Part shown: positions 1-5,892 of the stretch, piece after piece | Layout of the letters: each line of letters starts with the position of its first letter | How positions within the stretch are numbered: the stretch's first letter is position 1 | Source of the DNA: Candidatus Aminicenantota bacterium | Lineage (GTDB): Bacteria; Acidobacteriota; Aminicenantia; Aminicenantales; Aminicenantaceae | Length of the DNA stretch: 6,120 nucleotides | Direction of reading: 5' to 3' | NCBI GenBank assembly: GCA_030670375.1 | Contig: DAOVBT010000133.1 | Coordinates: 1-6,120 of the forward strand | The notes under the pieces: model-generated | The model's database searches: none | What the model was told of the DNA's origin: nothing | The model's input: only the letters and a program-made list of their open reading frames with translations | Program-made: the position numbers and the translations under genes

Positions 1-495
1 TCCTCCCTTCAAAGCTCCCCAATGGGAGATGGAGTCGATCCCACGAGCCATTCCGCTGACAACGACCAGTCCTTTTGCCGAAAGATCATGGGCCAGTTTC
101 TCGGCCACAGCTCTTCCATAAGGAGTCGGCCTTCTCGCCCCGACAATAGATACTGCCGGTTTACTCAGGGTACTCATTTTTCCTGCATAATACAAGACGA
201 GCGGGGGATCGAAAATTTCTCTCAGACACTCAGGATAGTGCTTATCCTGGATCGTGAGAACCGAAAATCCTGTTTTCTCCAGCCTGTCGATCTCTCGACA
301 TGCTCGATCCAGCAGGTCCTGAGATGATAGGGCAACAGCGATTTCCTCCTCCAATCCCATAGCTCGCAGATCATTATTCGAGCTGCGGAAAACATCCTCC
401 ACAGAAGGAAAATTTCGTGTGATGATTCTTGCTGACCTCAGACTATCGGATAGGATAAAATTGAGGGCGATCCAGTATTTCTTCTCTTGTTCCAA
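1..495 (-). CDS. dprA: DNA-processing protein DprA (Smf), N-terminal part, cut by window edge
   Basis: The reverse strand encodes the first 165 residues of a DprA/Smf protein, which in this family binds incoming single-stranded DNA and loads RecA during natural transformation. Residues 1-60 form the small helical N-terminal domain seen in many DprA proteins (KYWIALNFI near the start). The Rossmann-type core begins near residue 80, with YPECLREIFDPPLVLYYAG at 87-105, VGARRPTPYG at 118-127 and the signature SGMARGID at 147-154. Full-length homologues are about 360 residues, so roughly half lies beyond the left edge. No ATG is available before the conserved region. I chose TTG at 495-493, two bases after the stress-protein stop, because it places the conserved start about six residues in. 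No clear Shine-Dalgarno site precedes it, so translation may be coupled to the upstream gene. The family assignment is firm; the start is less sure. Confidence 0.93.
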   Translation of the reverse strand, partial: MEQEKKYWIALNFILSDSLRSARIITRNFPSVEDVFRSSNNDLRAMGLEEEIAVALSSQDLLDRACREIDRLEKTGFSVLTIQDKHYPECLREIFDPPLVLYYAGKMSTLSKPAVSIVGARRPTPYGRAVAEKLAHDLSAKGLVVVSGMARGIDSISHWGALKGG

Positions 496-497
496 TT

Positions 498-1376
498 TTA
501 TCGCGCACAGGAGGAAGGCGGGATGGCAAAAACAGGGATATTGGTATAGGAGATCACTTTTTCCGTTGTGCTTCCCAAAAAGAACCGCTCGATCTTACTC
601 TGGACACAAGTGGAAATAACGATCATGTCAAATTTGTGTGTATCTGCATAATCCACGATGCCCACAGCGGCGTTTATCGCCCGATACACATCCTCGGATA
701 CCGGGATATCCTCTTTTTCCTTTTTCTCTCTCTGTTTGAACCTTTTCTCCACGGCATCGAACATCTCATCCAGTGCACGAGGAGTGAATTCATAATCATG
801 CAGTTCGAGAACATGCAGTAAAGTCAATGCGGAATCAAATCCTTTGGCCAATTTCCAGGCATAATCCCTCTCTACTTCTTCTTGTTCGGAAAAATCTGTC
901 GGGACCAAGATTTTCTTAAACCGGGGTTTGCCCGTTTTCTTTTTTGTCAGAAGCAGAGGAACCGGAGAACTGCGAAGGACCTGATTGGCAACACTTCCGA
1001 TGAATAACTTCTCGATCGCTGACAAACCTCTTCTACCCAAGACGATCAAATCCGCTTTTTCTTCTTCCGCCGTCTCGATGATTTTTTTTGCCGCATTTCC
1101 CTCTTTTATGAGAGTTTTGAACTCCAGGTTTTTGGCCTTTTTAAGGGAATCGAACTTCTTCTGTGTTTCTTCTTTCACATAGGCTACTCTTTTTTCCAGT
1201 TCTCCTTTCACGACAAGAGCCGCATCGTACAAAGCCGGAGAGATGTCCGGCACAACATGGAGAGCAACGATCTTGGCATCAAATGTTTTGGCAAACGCAT
1301 CGGCATACAGTAGAGCTTCCTGCGCCTCATCAGAAAAATCGGTCGACCAAAGAATTTGATTTATAAATCCTGCCAT
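498..1376 (-). CDS. Tandem-domain universal stress protein (UspA family)
   Basis: This 292-residue cytoplasmic protein has two fused Usp domains, the usual size for tandem Usp proteins. Domain 1 (about 1-146) starts with ILWSTDFS and carries the ATP-binding pattern G-x2-G-x9-G-S at 114-128 (G114, G117, G127, S128). Domain 2 (about 153-286) starts with ILVPTDFS, but its corresponding motif has Ser255 and Val258 where the two glycines belong, although G268-S269 is kept. I infer that domain 1 binds ATP and domain 2 is structural or regulatory. Usp proteins are generally associated with survival under stress and growth arrest; the specific role here is unknown. The ATG has a good ribosome site (GAGGAG, six bases away). 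It has its own promoter and lies directly upstream of dprA, so the two are probably co-transcribed. Confidence 0.93.
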   Translation of the reverse strand: MAGFINQILWSTDFSDEAQEALLYADAFAKTFDAKIVALHVVPDISPALYDAALVVKGELEKRVAYVKEETQKKFDSLKKAKNLEFKTLIKEGNAAKKIIETAEEEKADLIVLGRRGLSAIEKLFIGSVANQVLRSSPVPLLLTKKKTGKPRFKKILVPTDFSEQEEVERDYAWKLAKGFDSALTLLHVLELHDYEFTPRALDEMFDAVEKRFKQREKKEKEDIPVSEDVYRAINAAVGIVDYADTHKFDMIVISTCVQSKIERFFLGSTTEKVISYTNIPVFAIPPSSCAR

Positions 1377-1382
1377 TCTTAT

Positions 1383-1388
1383 CTCCTC
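1383..1388 (-). promoter_or_regulatory. Ribosome binding site of the universal stress protein gene
   Basis: The reverse strand reads GAGGAG, then six bases (ATAAGA), then ATG at 1376. This supports the chosen start. Confidence 0.75.
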
Positions 1389-1418
1389 ATCCCGTACTGG
1401 GTCTCAAAGATTACGCCT

Positions 1419-1446
1419 ATTTTAACAGGAAAAATGAAAAACACAA
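1419..1446 (-). promoter_or_regulatory. Putative sigma-70 promoter of the usp-dprA pair
   Basis: On the reverse strand, TTGTGT (1446-1441) is followed by 16 bases and then TAAAAT (1424-1419). The -10 element is preceded by TG one base away, giving an extended -10 (TGTTAAAAT). The predicted transcript start, near 1412, leaves a leader of about 36 bases carrying the ribosome site. The promoter begins only seven bases past the transporter stop codon, so usp-dprA can be expressed independently of the upstream genes as well as by read-through. Confidence 0.55.
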
Positions 1447-1452
1447 GAACAA

Positions 1453-2763
1453 TCACTTTCCCAGGAGAATTGAGCCATGGGAATAAAAGAGTCCGGCGAC
1501 TGCTCCTGTCATCAAACAGGCAAGAGTGGCAGCCAAAAGGGCTTTGAAGGCAATCCGGGTTAGGTCTTTGTATTTTTCCGGCACAAGAGCTCCTATCCCG
1601 CCTACAAAAATGGCCAGAGAGGCAATATGGGCAAAACCGCAGAGGGCATAAGATGCGATGATCGCAGATCGAGGGTGAACAAGAGTCCCTTGCTCTATCA
1701 ATTGGGAGAGGTGTTGGTAGGAGACGACTTCAGTGGCAACCGTTCGCTCCCCGATAAGCTTAGCCACCTCAAACGCATCCGAAGGAGGAACACCGAGGAC
1801 TAGCGTGAAGGGATAGGCCACATAACCCAAGATCGATTTGAAGGACCAATCGAAGTTCAGATGAAACCACTTGTTCAAAACGCCGCCGAAAACGCCAAAC
1901 AGAAGATCCAACAAGGCCAGAATTCCGAGAAAAGCGATCAAAAGGACGAAAATGCCCCCCAGCAGCCGGAGCCCGCTCCAAGCCCCGTTGACCACAGCCA
2001 TGATCAGGTTGTCTTCTTTCTCGTAATGAGGCTTGATGTTCAAACCAAGCGTGGCCGGTGTTTCAGTCTCCGGAACAATGAGTTTGGCCATGACCACAGC
2101 AGCGGGAGCTGAGAGAAACGAGGCGGAAATCAAGTGCCCGGCTATGGTGGGAAGCTGACCTTGGAGGAACATCACATATATGACCAAAACCGTGGAAGCA
2201 ATGGTTCCCATTGCCGCAGAGAGGATCGTGGTCAGCTCCGAGCGCGTCATTTCCGCAAGATGGGGTTTGATCACCAAAGCAGATTCGGCCCCTACAAAAA
2301 TATTGCTCGAGGCACAAAGAGCCTCGGCGCCGCTTATCCTCATCAACTTGGTAAACACAAAAGCAAAGCTCCTTATAATAAGGGGCATGATCTTCAAATA
2401 ATACAATGCTCCCACGAGTGCAGCGAAAAAAATGATCGTTGGCAATCCTTGGAAAGCAAGGAAGTTCCCGAGGGAAGTTTCTCCGTATTCATTCGTTGCT
2501 CCCATTGGAAGAGCCAAACGGCCGAACAGGAACTTTGTTCCCTCGGTTGCGGTGTCCAAAACACCCAGAACCGCGTTGTTCACCAACAGGAAAAATTTTG
2601 ATCCCACAGGGACTACAAAAATAAAAAAGGCGAAAAAAAGCTGCAATCCTATGCCCCAGAAAACGACCCGCCAATTGATAGATCTACGATTTTCAGAGCA
2701 GAGCCACGCAAAAAAAGCCAAAACAAAAATCCCGAAGAAGCTGATAAGGTTGTAAATATCCAT
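1453..2763 (-). CDS. Concentrative nucleoside transporter (CNT/NupC family)
   Basis: This 436-residue polytopic inner-membrane protein matches the CNT family, which imports nucleosides with Na+ or H+. The N-terminal CNT domain spans about 5-85 (INWRVVFWGIGLQLFFA). A gate-like domain follows, with GLPTIIFFAAL at 106-116 and SSNIFVGAES at 152-161. The C-terminal domain, about 205-425, includes GFAHIASLAIFVGGIGALVPE at 376-396. Length is normal and the frame is intact. Compared with the characterised Vibrio and human CNTs, several substrate-site positions differ: GAES where GQTE/SQTE is usual, TEVVSY (344-349) where NEFVAY is usual, and His379 where Asn is usual. The catalytic-type Glu345 is kept. 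This may mark a subclass, so substrate should not be assumed. The ATG lies one base after the DUF167 stop and has no good ribosome site, which suggests translational coupling. Confidence 0.93.
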   Translation of the reverse strand: MDIYNLISFFGIFVLAFFAWLCSENRRSINWRVVFWGIGLQLFFAFFIFVVPVGSKFFLLVNNAVLGVLDTATEGTKFLFGRLALPMGATNEYGETSLGNFLAFQGLPTIIFFAALVGALYYLKIMPLIIRSFAFVFTKLMRISGAEALCASSNIFVGAESALVIKPHLAEMTRSELTTILSAAMGTIASTVLVIYVMFLQGQLPTIAGHLISASFLSAPAAVVMAKLIVPETETPATLGLNIKPHYEKEDNLIMAVVNGAWSGLRLLGGIFVLLIAFLGILALLDLLFGVFGGVLNKWFHLNFDWSFKSILGYVAYPFTLVLGVPPSDAFEVAKLIGERTVATEVVSYQHLSQLIEQGTLVHPRSAIIASYALCGFAHIASLAIFVGGIGALVPEKYKDLTRIAFKALLAATLACLMTGAVAGLFYSHGSILLGK

Positions 2764-2764
2764 C

Positions 2765-3010
2765 TTATGAGCAATTCTCTAAAATGACGATTTTCTGCCG
2801 GGATTTTTTCCCCCTTAGGATCTTTACTCGAGAGGGAGGGAGATGAAAATGGGAGGCAAGGACTGCGATCACTTCCTTGTTGGCTTTTCCTTCAGAGGGA
2901 GGTGAGAGGACACGAACTGTGTACTCCCTTTCTCCGATTTTCTGCACTTTTTGCTGACGAGCTCGAGGCTGGACTTTGACCTTCAGGCAAACGTTTTTTT
3001 CGGAACTCAC
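2765..3010 (-). CDS. yggU: DUF167 (YggU) family protein
   Basis: This small cytoplasmic protein of the DUF167/YggU family has 81 residues from the chosen start. The family is widespread and its biochemical role is not settled. Visible hallmarks are the opening strand LKVKVQPRA at 9-17, VRVLSPPSEGKANKEVI at 32-48 (the conserved P-x-x-GKAN core) and the closing RVKILRGKKSRQKIV at 61-75. An ATG at 3055 would add 15 residues but has no ribosome site, and the extra sequence (ANPPLNLGGSRKEK) is unlike the family. I prefer GTG at 3010-3008, which has AGGA eight bases upstream. Its stop is one base from the transporter ATG, so the two form a tight pair. In many genomes yggU sits next to yggT; here they are about 330 bases apart. 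Confidence 0.88.
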   Translation of the reverse strand: MSSEKNVCLKVKVQPRARQQKVQKIGEREYTVRVLSPPSEGKANKEVIAVLASHFHLPPSRVKILRGKKSRQKIVILENCS

Positions 3011-3029
3011 CTTTTCTTTCCTGCTGCCT

Positions 3030-3041
3030 CCTAAATTTAGG
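3030..3041. repeat. Perfect 12-base palindrome beside the DUF167 start
   Basis: CCTAAATTTAGG is its own reverse complement. On the reverse strand its right end merges into AGGAGG (3032-3027), just upstream of the DUF167 GTG start. It could be an operator, or part of a short hairpin hiding a ribosome site; it could also be chance in an AT-rich core. Confidence 0.5.
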
Positions 3042-3085
3042 GGCGGGTTGGCCATAAAAAATGCCGATACAATAATGCATTCCCA

Positions 3086-3094
3086 ATAATACCA
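3086..3094 (-). promoter_or_regulatory. Weak candidate promoter of the yggU-transporter pair (extended -10)
   Basis: The reverse strand reads TGGTATTAT, an extended -10 element (TG, one base, TATTAT). The hexamer 17 bases upstream (ATGTAT) is a poor -35 match. Transcription would start near 3079, about 70 bases before the GTG start. Read-through from the yggT operon is an equally good explanation for expression. Confidence 0.3.
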
Positions 3095-3111
3095 TTTTTC
3101 GCATCAATATA

Positions 3112-3223
3112 CATCTTTACGCAGGGAGGGGTAAGCATCTCTAATCCTTCAGCAAAGTCGTGCTCATTACAGCCTCGCCGTTTGACTGCATCAGATTCCC
3201 TCGAAGAACCACCTGTAAAGATG
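3112..3223 (-). ncRNA. Candidate structured RNA or small repeat element, unidentified
   Basis: CATCTTTAC at the upstream end (3223-3215 on the reverse strand) pairs perfectly with GTAAAGATG at the downstream end (3120-3112). AGG/CCT extends the stem across a two-base GC bulge. Inside are a 5-bp hairpin with a 7-base loop (3194-3210), a 7-bp hairpin with a 9-base loop (3168-3190) and a 4-bp hairpin (3151-3164). The three wobble pairs in the two longer hairpins work as G-U only if the minus strand is transcribed; the plus strand would have A-C mismatches. That favours an RNA running in the same direction as yggT and yggU. It matches no RNA family I recognise. A cis-acting leader, a small RNA or a decayed insertion are all possible, and some of the pairing could be chance. 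Confidence 0.35.
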
Positions 3224-3343
3224 GCTTGGTTAGGTTGGGTCGGGATCTTCAATGGTCGCTTCAACCATCCCCAAAAGCCCCATTTATCACGGAAATTGAG
3301 ATGCTTCTCTGGGGTGGGGTGGCATAGGAGCGGGGCGGTCAGG

Positions 3344-3667
3344 TTAATACATTAAAGTGTGTTCTCTCAACAACTGATGCGCATACAGAGAAAGCGACCT
3401 GACCAAAAAAATGTCGAGAAACACCAGCAGAAGAATGACGATCATCGGGCTTAAGTCAATTCCTCCAAATTTGTGGGGAGGAACAAATCTCCGGATCGGC
3501 TTCAGAACCGGCTCTGTTAAATGATACAGGATGACAGAAACAGAATAAAGCGAGGGAATACGGACCCATGAAAGAGCAACCCGAATGATCAGGACCCACA
3601 TAGAAATCATCACAACAATGTCAAGGATTTTTGAAACCGCGATTAAGAAATTGGCAAAAAAAATCAT
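3344..3667 (-). CDS. yggT: YggT family integral membrane protein
   Basis: This 107-residue membrane protein has two hydrophobic segments (about 8-33 and 72-95) flanking the family signature. The core TEPVLKPIRRFVPP at 51-64 and GGIDLSPMIVILLLVF at 68-83 closely matches YggT proteins. Members in other organisms have been linked to cell division, osmotic tolerance or thylakoid/chloroplast (CCB3) functions, but there is no agreed biochemical activity. The ATG overlaps the upstream DUF1573 stop in an ATGA arrangement, so translation is probably coupled and the two form an operon. Length is typical for a single-repeat YggT; many relatives carry two repeats of about 90 residues. Confidence 0.92.
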   Translation of the reverse strand: MIFFANFLIAVSKILDIVVMISMWVLIIRVALSWVRIPSLYSVSVILYHLTEPVLKPIRRFVPPHKFGGIDLSPMIVILLLVFLDIFLVRSLSLYAHQLLREHTLMY

Positions 3668-4449
3668 TCCCCGACTATTTTTTCGTACTTGTCAAATAAT
3701 TCTTTAAGCTGCTTTTTTGTGACGATATAACCGCTGACATACAGGGAAAGATTAGGCCGGCGTGTGTCATTGGACTTCAGCAGTATATATTCTCTGATCA
3801 AACCTTTTTTAGGCCGTGGGGGGATCTTTATCTCCACCTCAGCTTCTTTTCCCGCAGCGATACGAAGCTCAGAATCAATCGGCTTTCCTTTATAGAGATA
3901 TGTGGCATCCCTGTGAGAAAAAGTAATCCTCAACTCCCGTTCCCCTCTATTCTTGATAAGGGCTTTTGCTGGAATAGGCTCACCTTCGAGAATCAAACCT
4001 GAATCGACGCTGTATCGCTCGAGGTCGATTCGTGGCCGAGGGGGAACCTCGATCGTGGCCGAAATCTGCAGCTGTTTAACAGGTTGGCTCCGGTCATTCG
4101 ATTCGATATAAACATATTTGGTTAAGTTGCCTTCATAACCTCGAGTGTTAAGGGTGACTTTCAATTCTCCTTTTTTTCCCTGCTCGACGTTTTTATCAGA
4201 AATGAGGGCTGCAGCGCACCCACATGAAGTTCTCACCCTCTTGATAATAAGGGGGGCATCCCCCGTGTTTTCGAAAACGAACACATGGGATTTGACCTGG
4301 CCTTCCTTCACTTTGCCAAAATCCCATTTTTCTTCTTGAAACTTTATCTGAGGGCCTTCTTTCGCTAACAGCGCACCTAGACCAAAAATCATAAACAACG
4401 AAAGAAAAAGGATTATGGAAAACTGACTAACAAAAGGCTGTTTTTTCAT
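3664..4449 (-). CDS. Exported DUF1573-domain protein
   Basis: This 261-residue protein has a signal peptide: basic MKKQ, hydrophobic core 10-28, likely cleavage after LLA at 29. It is therefore probably periplasmic or surface-facing. Residues 35-132 form a DUF1573 immunoglobulin-like beta-sandwich, with KWDFGKVKEG at 41-50, FENTGDAPLIIKRVRTSCGCA at 59-79 and IESNDRSQP at 115-123. The Ser-Cys-Gly-Cys motif (75-78) is the family hallmark. A second, more divergent sandwich of similar type spans about 138-242 (VPPRPRIDLE to LKSNDTRRPNLSLYVSGY), and the C-terminus ends in a short charged helix. The family's function is not established. The start is supported by AGAGGA seven bases upstream and a strong promoter. 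It is the first gene of the DUF1573-yggT operon and is transcribed divergently from the SH3b/barrel gene. Confidence 0.92.
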   Translation of the reverse strand: MKKQPFVSQFSIILFLSLFMIFGLGALLAKEGPQIKFQEEKWDFGKVKEGQVKSHVFVFENTGDAPLIIKRVRTSCGCAAALISDKNVEQGKKGELKVTLNTRGYEGNLTKYVYIESNDRSQPVKQLQISATIEVPPRPRIDLERYSVDSGLILEGEPIPAKALIKNRGERELRITFSHRDATYLYKGKPIDSELRIAAGKEAEVEIKIPPRPKKGLIREYILLKSNDTRRPNLSLYVSGYIVTKKQLKELFDKYEKIVGE

Positions 4450-4680
4450 ATCTATTTCCTCTATGTTTATTACCTGAATTATTCATGTTAAATGTTATTA
4501 TAACCTATACAGAAAATGACGCAACTCCGATTTTAAAATTCTCATCCGAATCCCTCATCATTATTCTATTCATCTCCTTTTTTTTGTCATCCATTAATAA
4601 AACACCTATTACACTTAATTTAGTCGAAGTTAAGTCAGGCAAGCTGATTTTGAAGCTATCCGGAGGCGAGCGGGCACAGA
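4450..4680. other. AT-rich divergent intergenic region
   Basis: The region between the two divergent genes is visibly richer in A+T than its neighbours. It holds the minus-strand promoter described separately. Short frames are open on both strands (for example plus-strand 4485-4694), but none has a ribosome site or resembles a family. The last 30 bases before 4690 turn G-rich (CCGGAGGCGAGCGGGC), with no assigned function. Confidence 0.6.
4497..4524 (-). promoter_or_regulatory. Sigma-70 promoter of the DUF1573-yggT operon
   Basis: On the reverse strand a perfect -10 TATAAT (4502-4497) lies 16 bases from a partial -35 TTGCGT (4524-4519, three of six matches). Transcription would start near 4490, leaving a leader of about 40 bases that carries the AGAGGA ribosome site. 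Confidence 0.6.
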
Positions 4681-4690
4681 GTGGCTGTTC

Positions 4691-4719
4691 TTGACAGCAT
4701 TCCTGCCCTCTTTTATAAT
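4691..4719 (+). promoter_or_regulatory. Full-consensus sigma-70 promoter of the SH3b/barrel gene
   Basis: TTGACA (4691-4696), a spacer of exactly 17 bases, then TATAAT (4714-4719): all twelve positions match the sigma-70 consensus with optimal spacing. The predicted start is near 4726, only about three bases before the GTG at 4729. An inverted repeat (GCTGT, five bases, ACAGC, 4684-4698) overlaps the -35 box and could be an operator half or coincidence. Confidence 0.8.
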
Positions 4720-4728
4720 CGAAATGAG

Positions 4729-5886
4729 GTGAATCGATACAAGAAAAACTCTTTTGCCAAACAGAGCGTCGTTTTTTTTGTTCTTTTTTTTACCCTTTTT
4801 TTCACTCCCCTTAAAAAAGCATCAGGTCAAGAAACATTCATCAGGCTTAGGGTCGTGGCTGACCAGGCAAACATCCGATTAGAACCCGACATTTCCAGCA
4901 TCATCATCAGTCAAGTTCCCAAGGGGACAATCTTGAACGCCACAGAAAAAAAGGAAGAATGGTTTGCCGTCCAACTAACGTCAAAACAGGGAGCAGTTGT
5001 CTCTGGATATGTGCACAAAAGCCTGGTGATCGCGATCGCACCTCTCCCTGAAGAAAAAAAACCACCCATCATTCCAAAGATAAGGCCAGTCGAACCTGAA
5101 GAGGATCAACCAATATCTCCATTCCGATTTACTCTATCCATCACGTGTGGAGGGAATTATGCACGGGGTGGAGATTTAAACTTAGGGATCAAAGGTTTGG
5201 CCGACTTATACGAAGATACCCTCGGAATTCAAGGAGAGGGAAAAATTGGCTCTGTTCACCTAGGATATGTTCTGGGCTTGGAGGTTTCCTTCCCTCTATC
5301 CGAAATGCTGTCCTGGGGAATCGGAGCAGAACACTTCCAGGGAAAAAACAATAGCCAGGTGGATTATTCTCAAGGAGAATACTCTTCTGTACTCCATGTA
5401 CGACCGAATCTTCGCGCCACTCCTTTAAGTGTATTCCTATCCTTCAATCCGATTCCCGAGCTGTATGTAAAAGGTGGCATCTCGTACTATTTCACCGGAT
5501 GCTCCTACACATATCTTTTAAAAGCGGATAATTTAACACAACAATGGAAAGGGAGAGCAAACGCTCGAGGACTAGGCCTGATGGGAGGCATAGGTTATTT
5601 AAAAAACTATTCTGCTAACCTTAGTTTTTTTGCAGAAATAGCAGGCCGTCTGGCAAAAATGCGTGGATTCACAGGGAAAGAAGATATCCAGGATTCTTCC
5701 GGTGAAATTTCGACGGAAGAAGGCACGCTCTATCTCATTCAAACACAAGTTCTTGAGGATAGAACTCACTCTGTCCTGTTTATCCGCGAAACAAGACCAA
5801 ATGAGGCAGGAGTCATCGGCGCCAAAGAAGCTCAGATCGACTTTTCGGGGATTAGTCTAAAGATCGGACTCCGCCTCCACTTCTAG
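4729..5886 (+). CDS. Exported SH3b-domain protein with C-terminal outer-membrane beta-barrel
   Basis: This 385-residue protein has a clear signal peptide: MNRYKKNSFAKQ, a Phe-rich core 14-26, then ASG before Q34 as the likely cleavage site. Residues 38-102 look like a bacterial SH3 (SH3b) domain (LRVVADQANIRLEP, then VPKGTILNATEKKEEWFAVQL, then GYVHKSLV), a fold often linked to cell-wall binding. A Pro/Glu-rich linker (103-131) follows. Residues 132-385 show alternating strands and end in ISLKIGLRLHF, whose terminal Phe is typical of outer-membrane barrels. I infer a periplasmic SH3b domain tethered to an outer-membrane barrel; no specific function can be named. An in-frame GTG at 4681 would put 27 extra-basic residues before the hydrophobic core and would lie upstream of the promoter, so GTG 4729 is preferred. 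No ribosome site is visible. Confidence 0.85.
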   Translation: MNRYKKNSFAKQSVVFFVLFFTLFFTPLKKASGQETFIRLRVVADQANIRLEPDISSIIISQVPKGTILNATEKKEEWFAVQLTSKQGAVVSGYVHKSLVIAIAPLPEEKKPPIIPKIRPVEPEEDQPISPFRFTLSITCGGNYARGGDLNLGIKGLADLYEDTLGIQGEGKIGSVHLGYVLGLEVSFPLSEMLSWGIGAEHFQGKNNSQVDYSQGEYSSVLHVRPNLRATPLSVFLSFNPIPELYVKGGISYYFTGCSYTYLLKADNLTQQWKGRANARGLGLMGGIGYLKNYSANLSFFAEIAGRLAKMRGFTGKEDIQDSSGEISTEEGTLYLIQTQVLEDRTHSVLFIRETRPNEAGVIGAKEAQIDFSGISLKIGLRLHF

Positions 5887-5892
5887 CCTGGG

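Larger units (their letters stand above)
3011..3343. other. Intergenic gap between yggT and yggU, no convincing protein gene
   Basis: This stretch of about 330 bases separates two genes that are commonly adjacent. It contains a 12-base palindrome next to the DUF167 ribosome site, an extended -10 element, a candidate structured RNA and a G-rich patch on the plus strand at 3311-3338. One reverse-strand frame is open from 3351 to 3040 (104 codons, stop at 3039-3037). Its only plausible initiator is a TTG at 3264 with a weak ribosome site, and the peptide resembles no family I recognise. I therefore do not call a gene there. Confidence 0.6.

Noticed and set aside
985..1366. Plus-strand open frames inside the universal stress protein gene
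   Set aside because: They are antisense to a conserved gene with a clear start, ribosome site and promoter.
1458..1483. Possible terminator at the transporter end (TTCCCA/TGGGAA on the reverse strand)
   Set aside because: The stem is only 6 bp with a 14-base loop, lies inside the coding end, and the T-rich stretch starts too far downstream.
1769..2755. Several open frames of 60-155 codons on both strands inside the nucleoside transporter gene
   Set aside because: They overlap a well-supported conserved gene in other frames and resemble no protein family.
3056..3081. Possible reverse-strand terminator (AATGC/GCATT followed by T residues)
   Set aside because: The stem is 5 bp, mostly AT, with a 12-base loop, which is too weak to call.
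3194..3210. Reverse-strand hairpin resembling a tRNA T-arm (5-bp stem, 7-base loop beginning TTCGA)
   Set aside because: No matching acceptor, D or anticodon arms can be found at tRNA distances, so it is treated only as part of the candidate structured element.
3311..3338. G-rich plus-strand patch as a possible G-quadruplex
   Set aside because: Run lengths are uneven (GGGG, GGGG, GG, GG, GGGG, GG), so only a weak two-layer form is likely; there is no context to support a function.
4485..4694. Plus-strand open frame of 69 codons in the divergent region, with a matching open frame on the minus strand
   Set aside because: It has no ribosome site or family resemblance. It lies over both promoters, and its openness is expected from AT-rich spacing sequence.
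4681..4728. GTG at 4681 as the start of the SH3b/barrel gene
   Set aside because: It lies upstream of the consensus -35 box, its GGAGG is 14 bases away (too far), and it gives an abnormally long region before the signal-peptide core.
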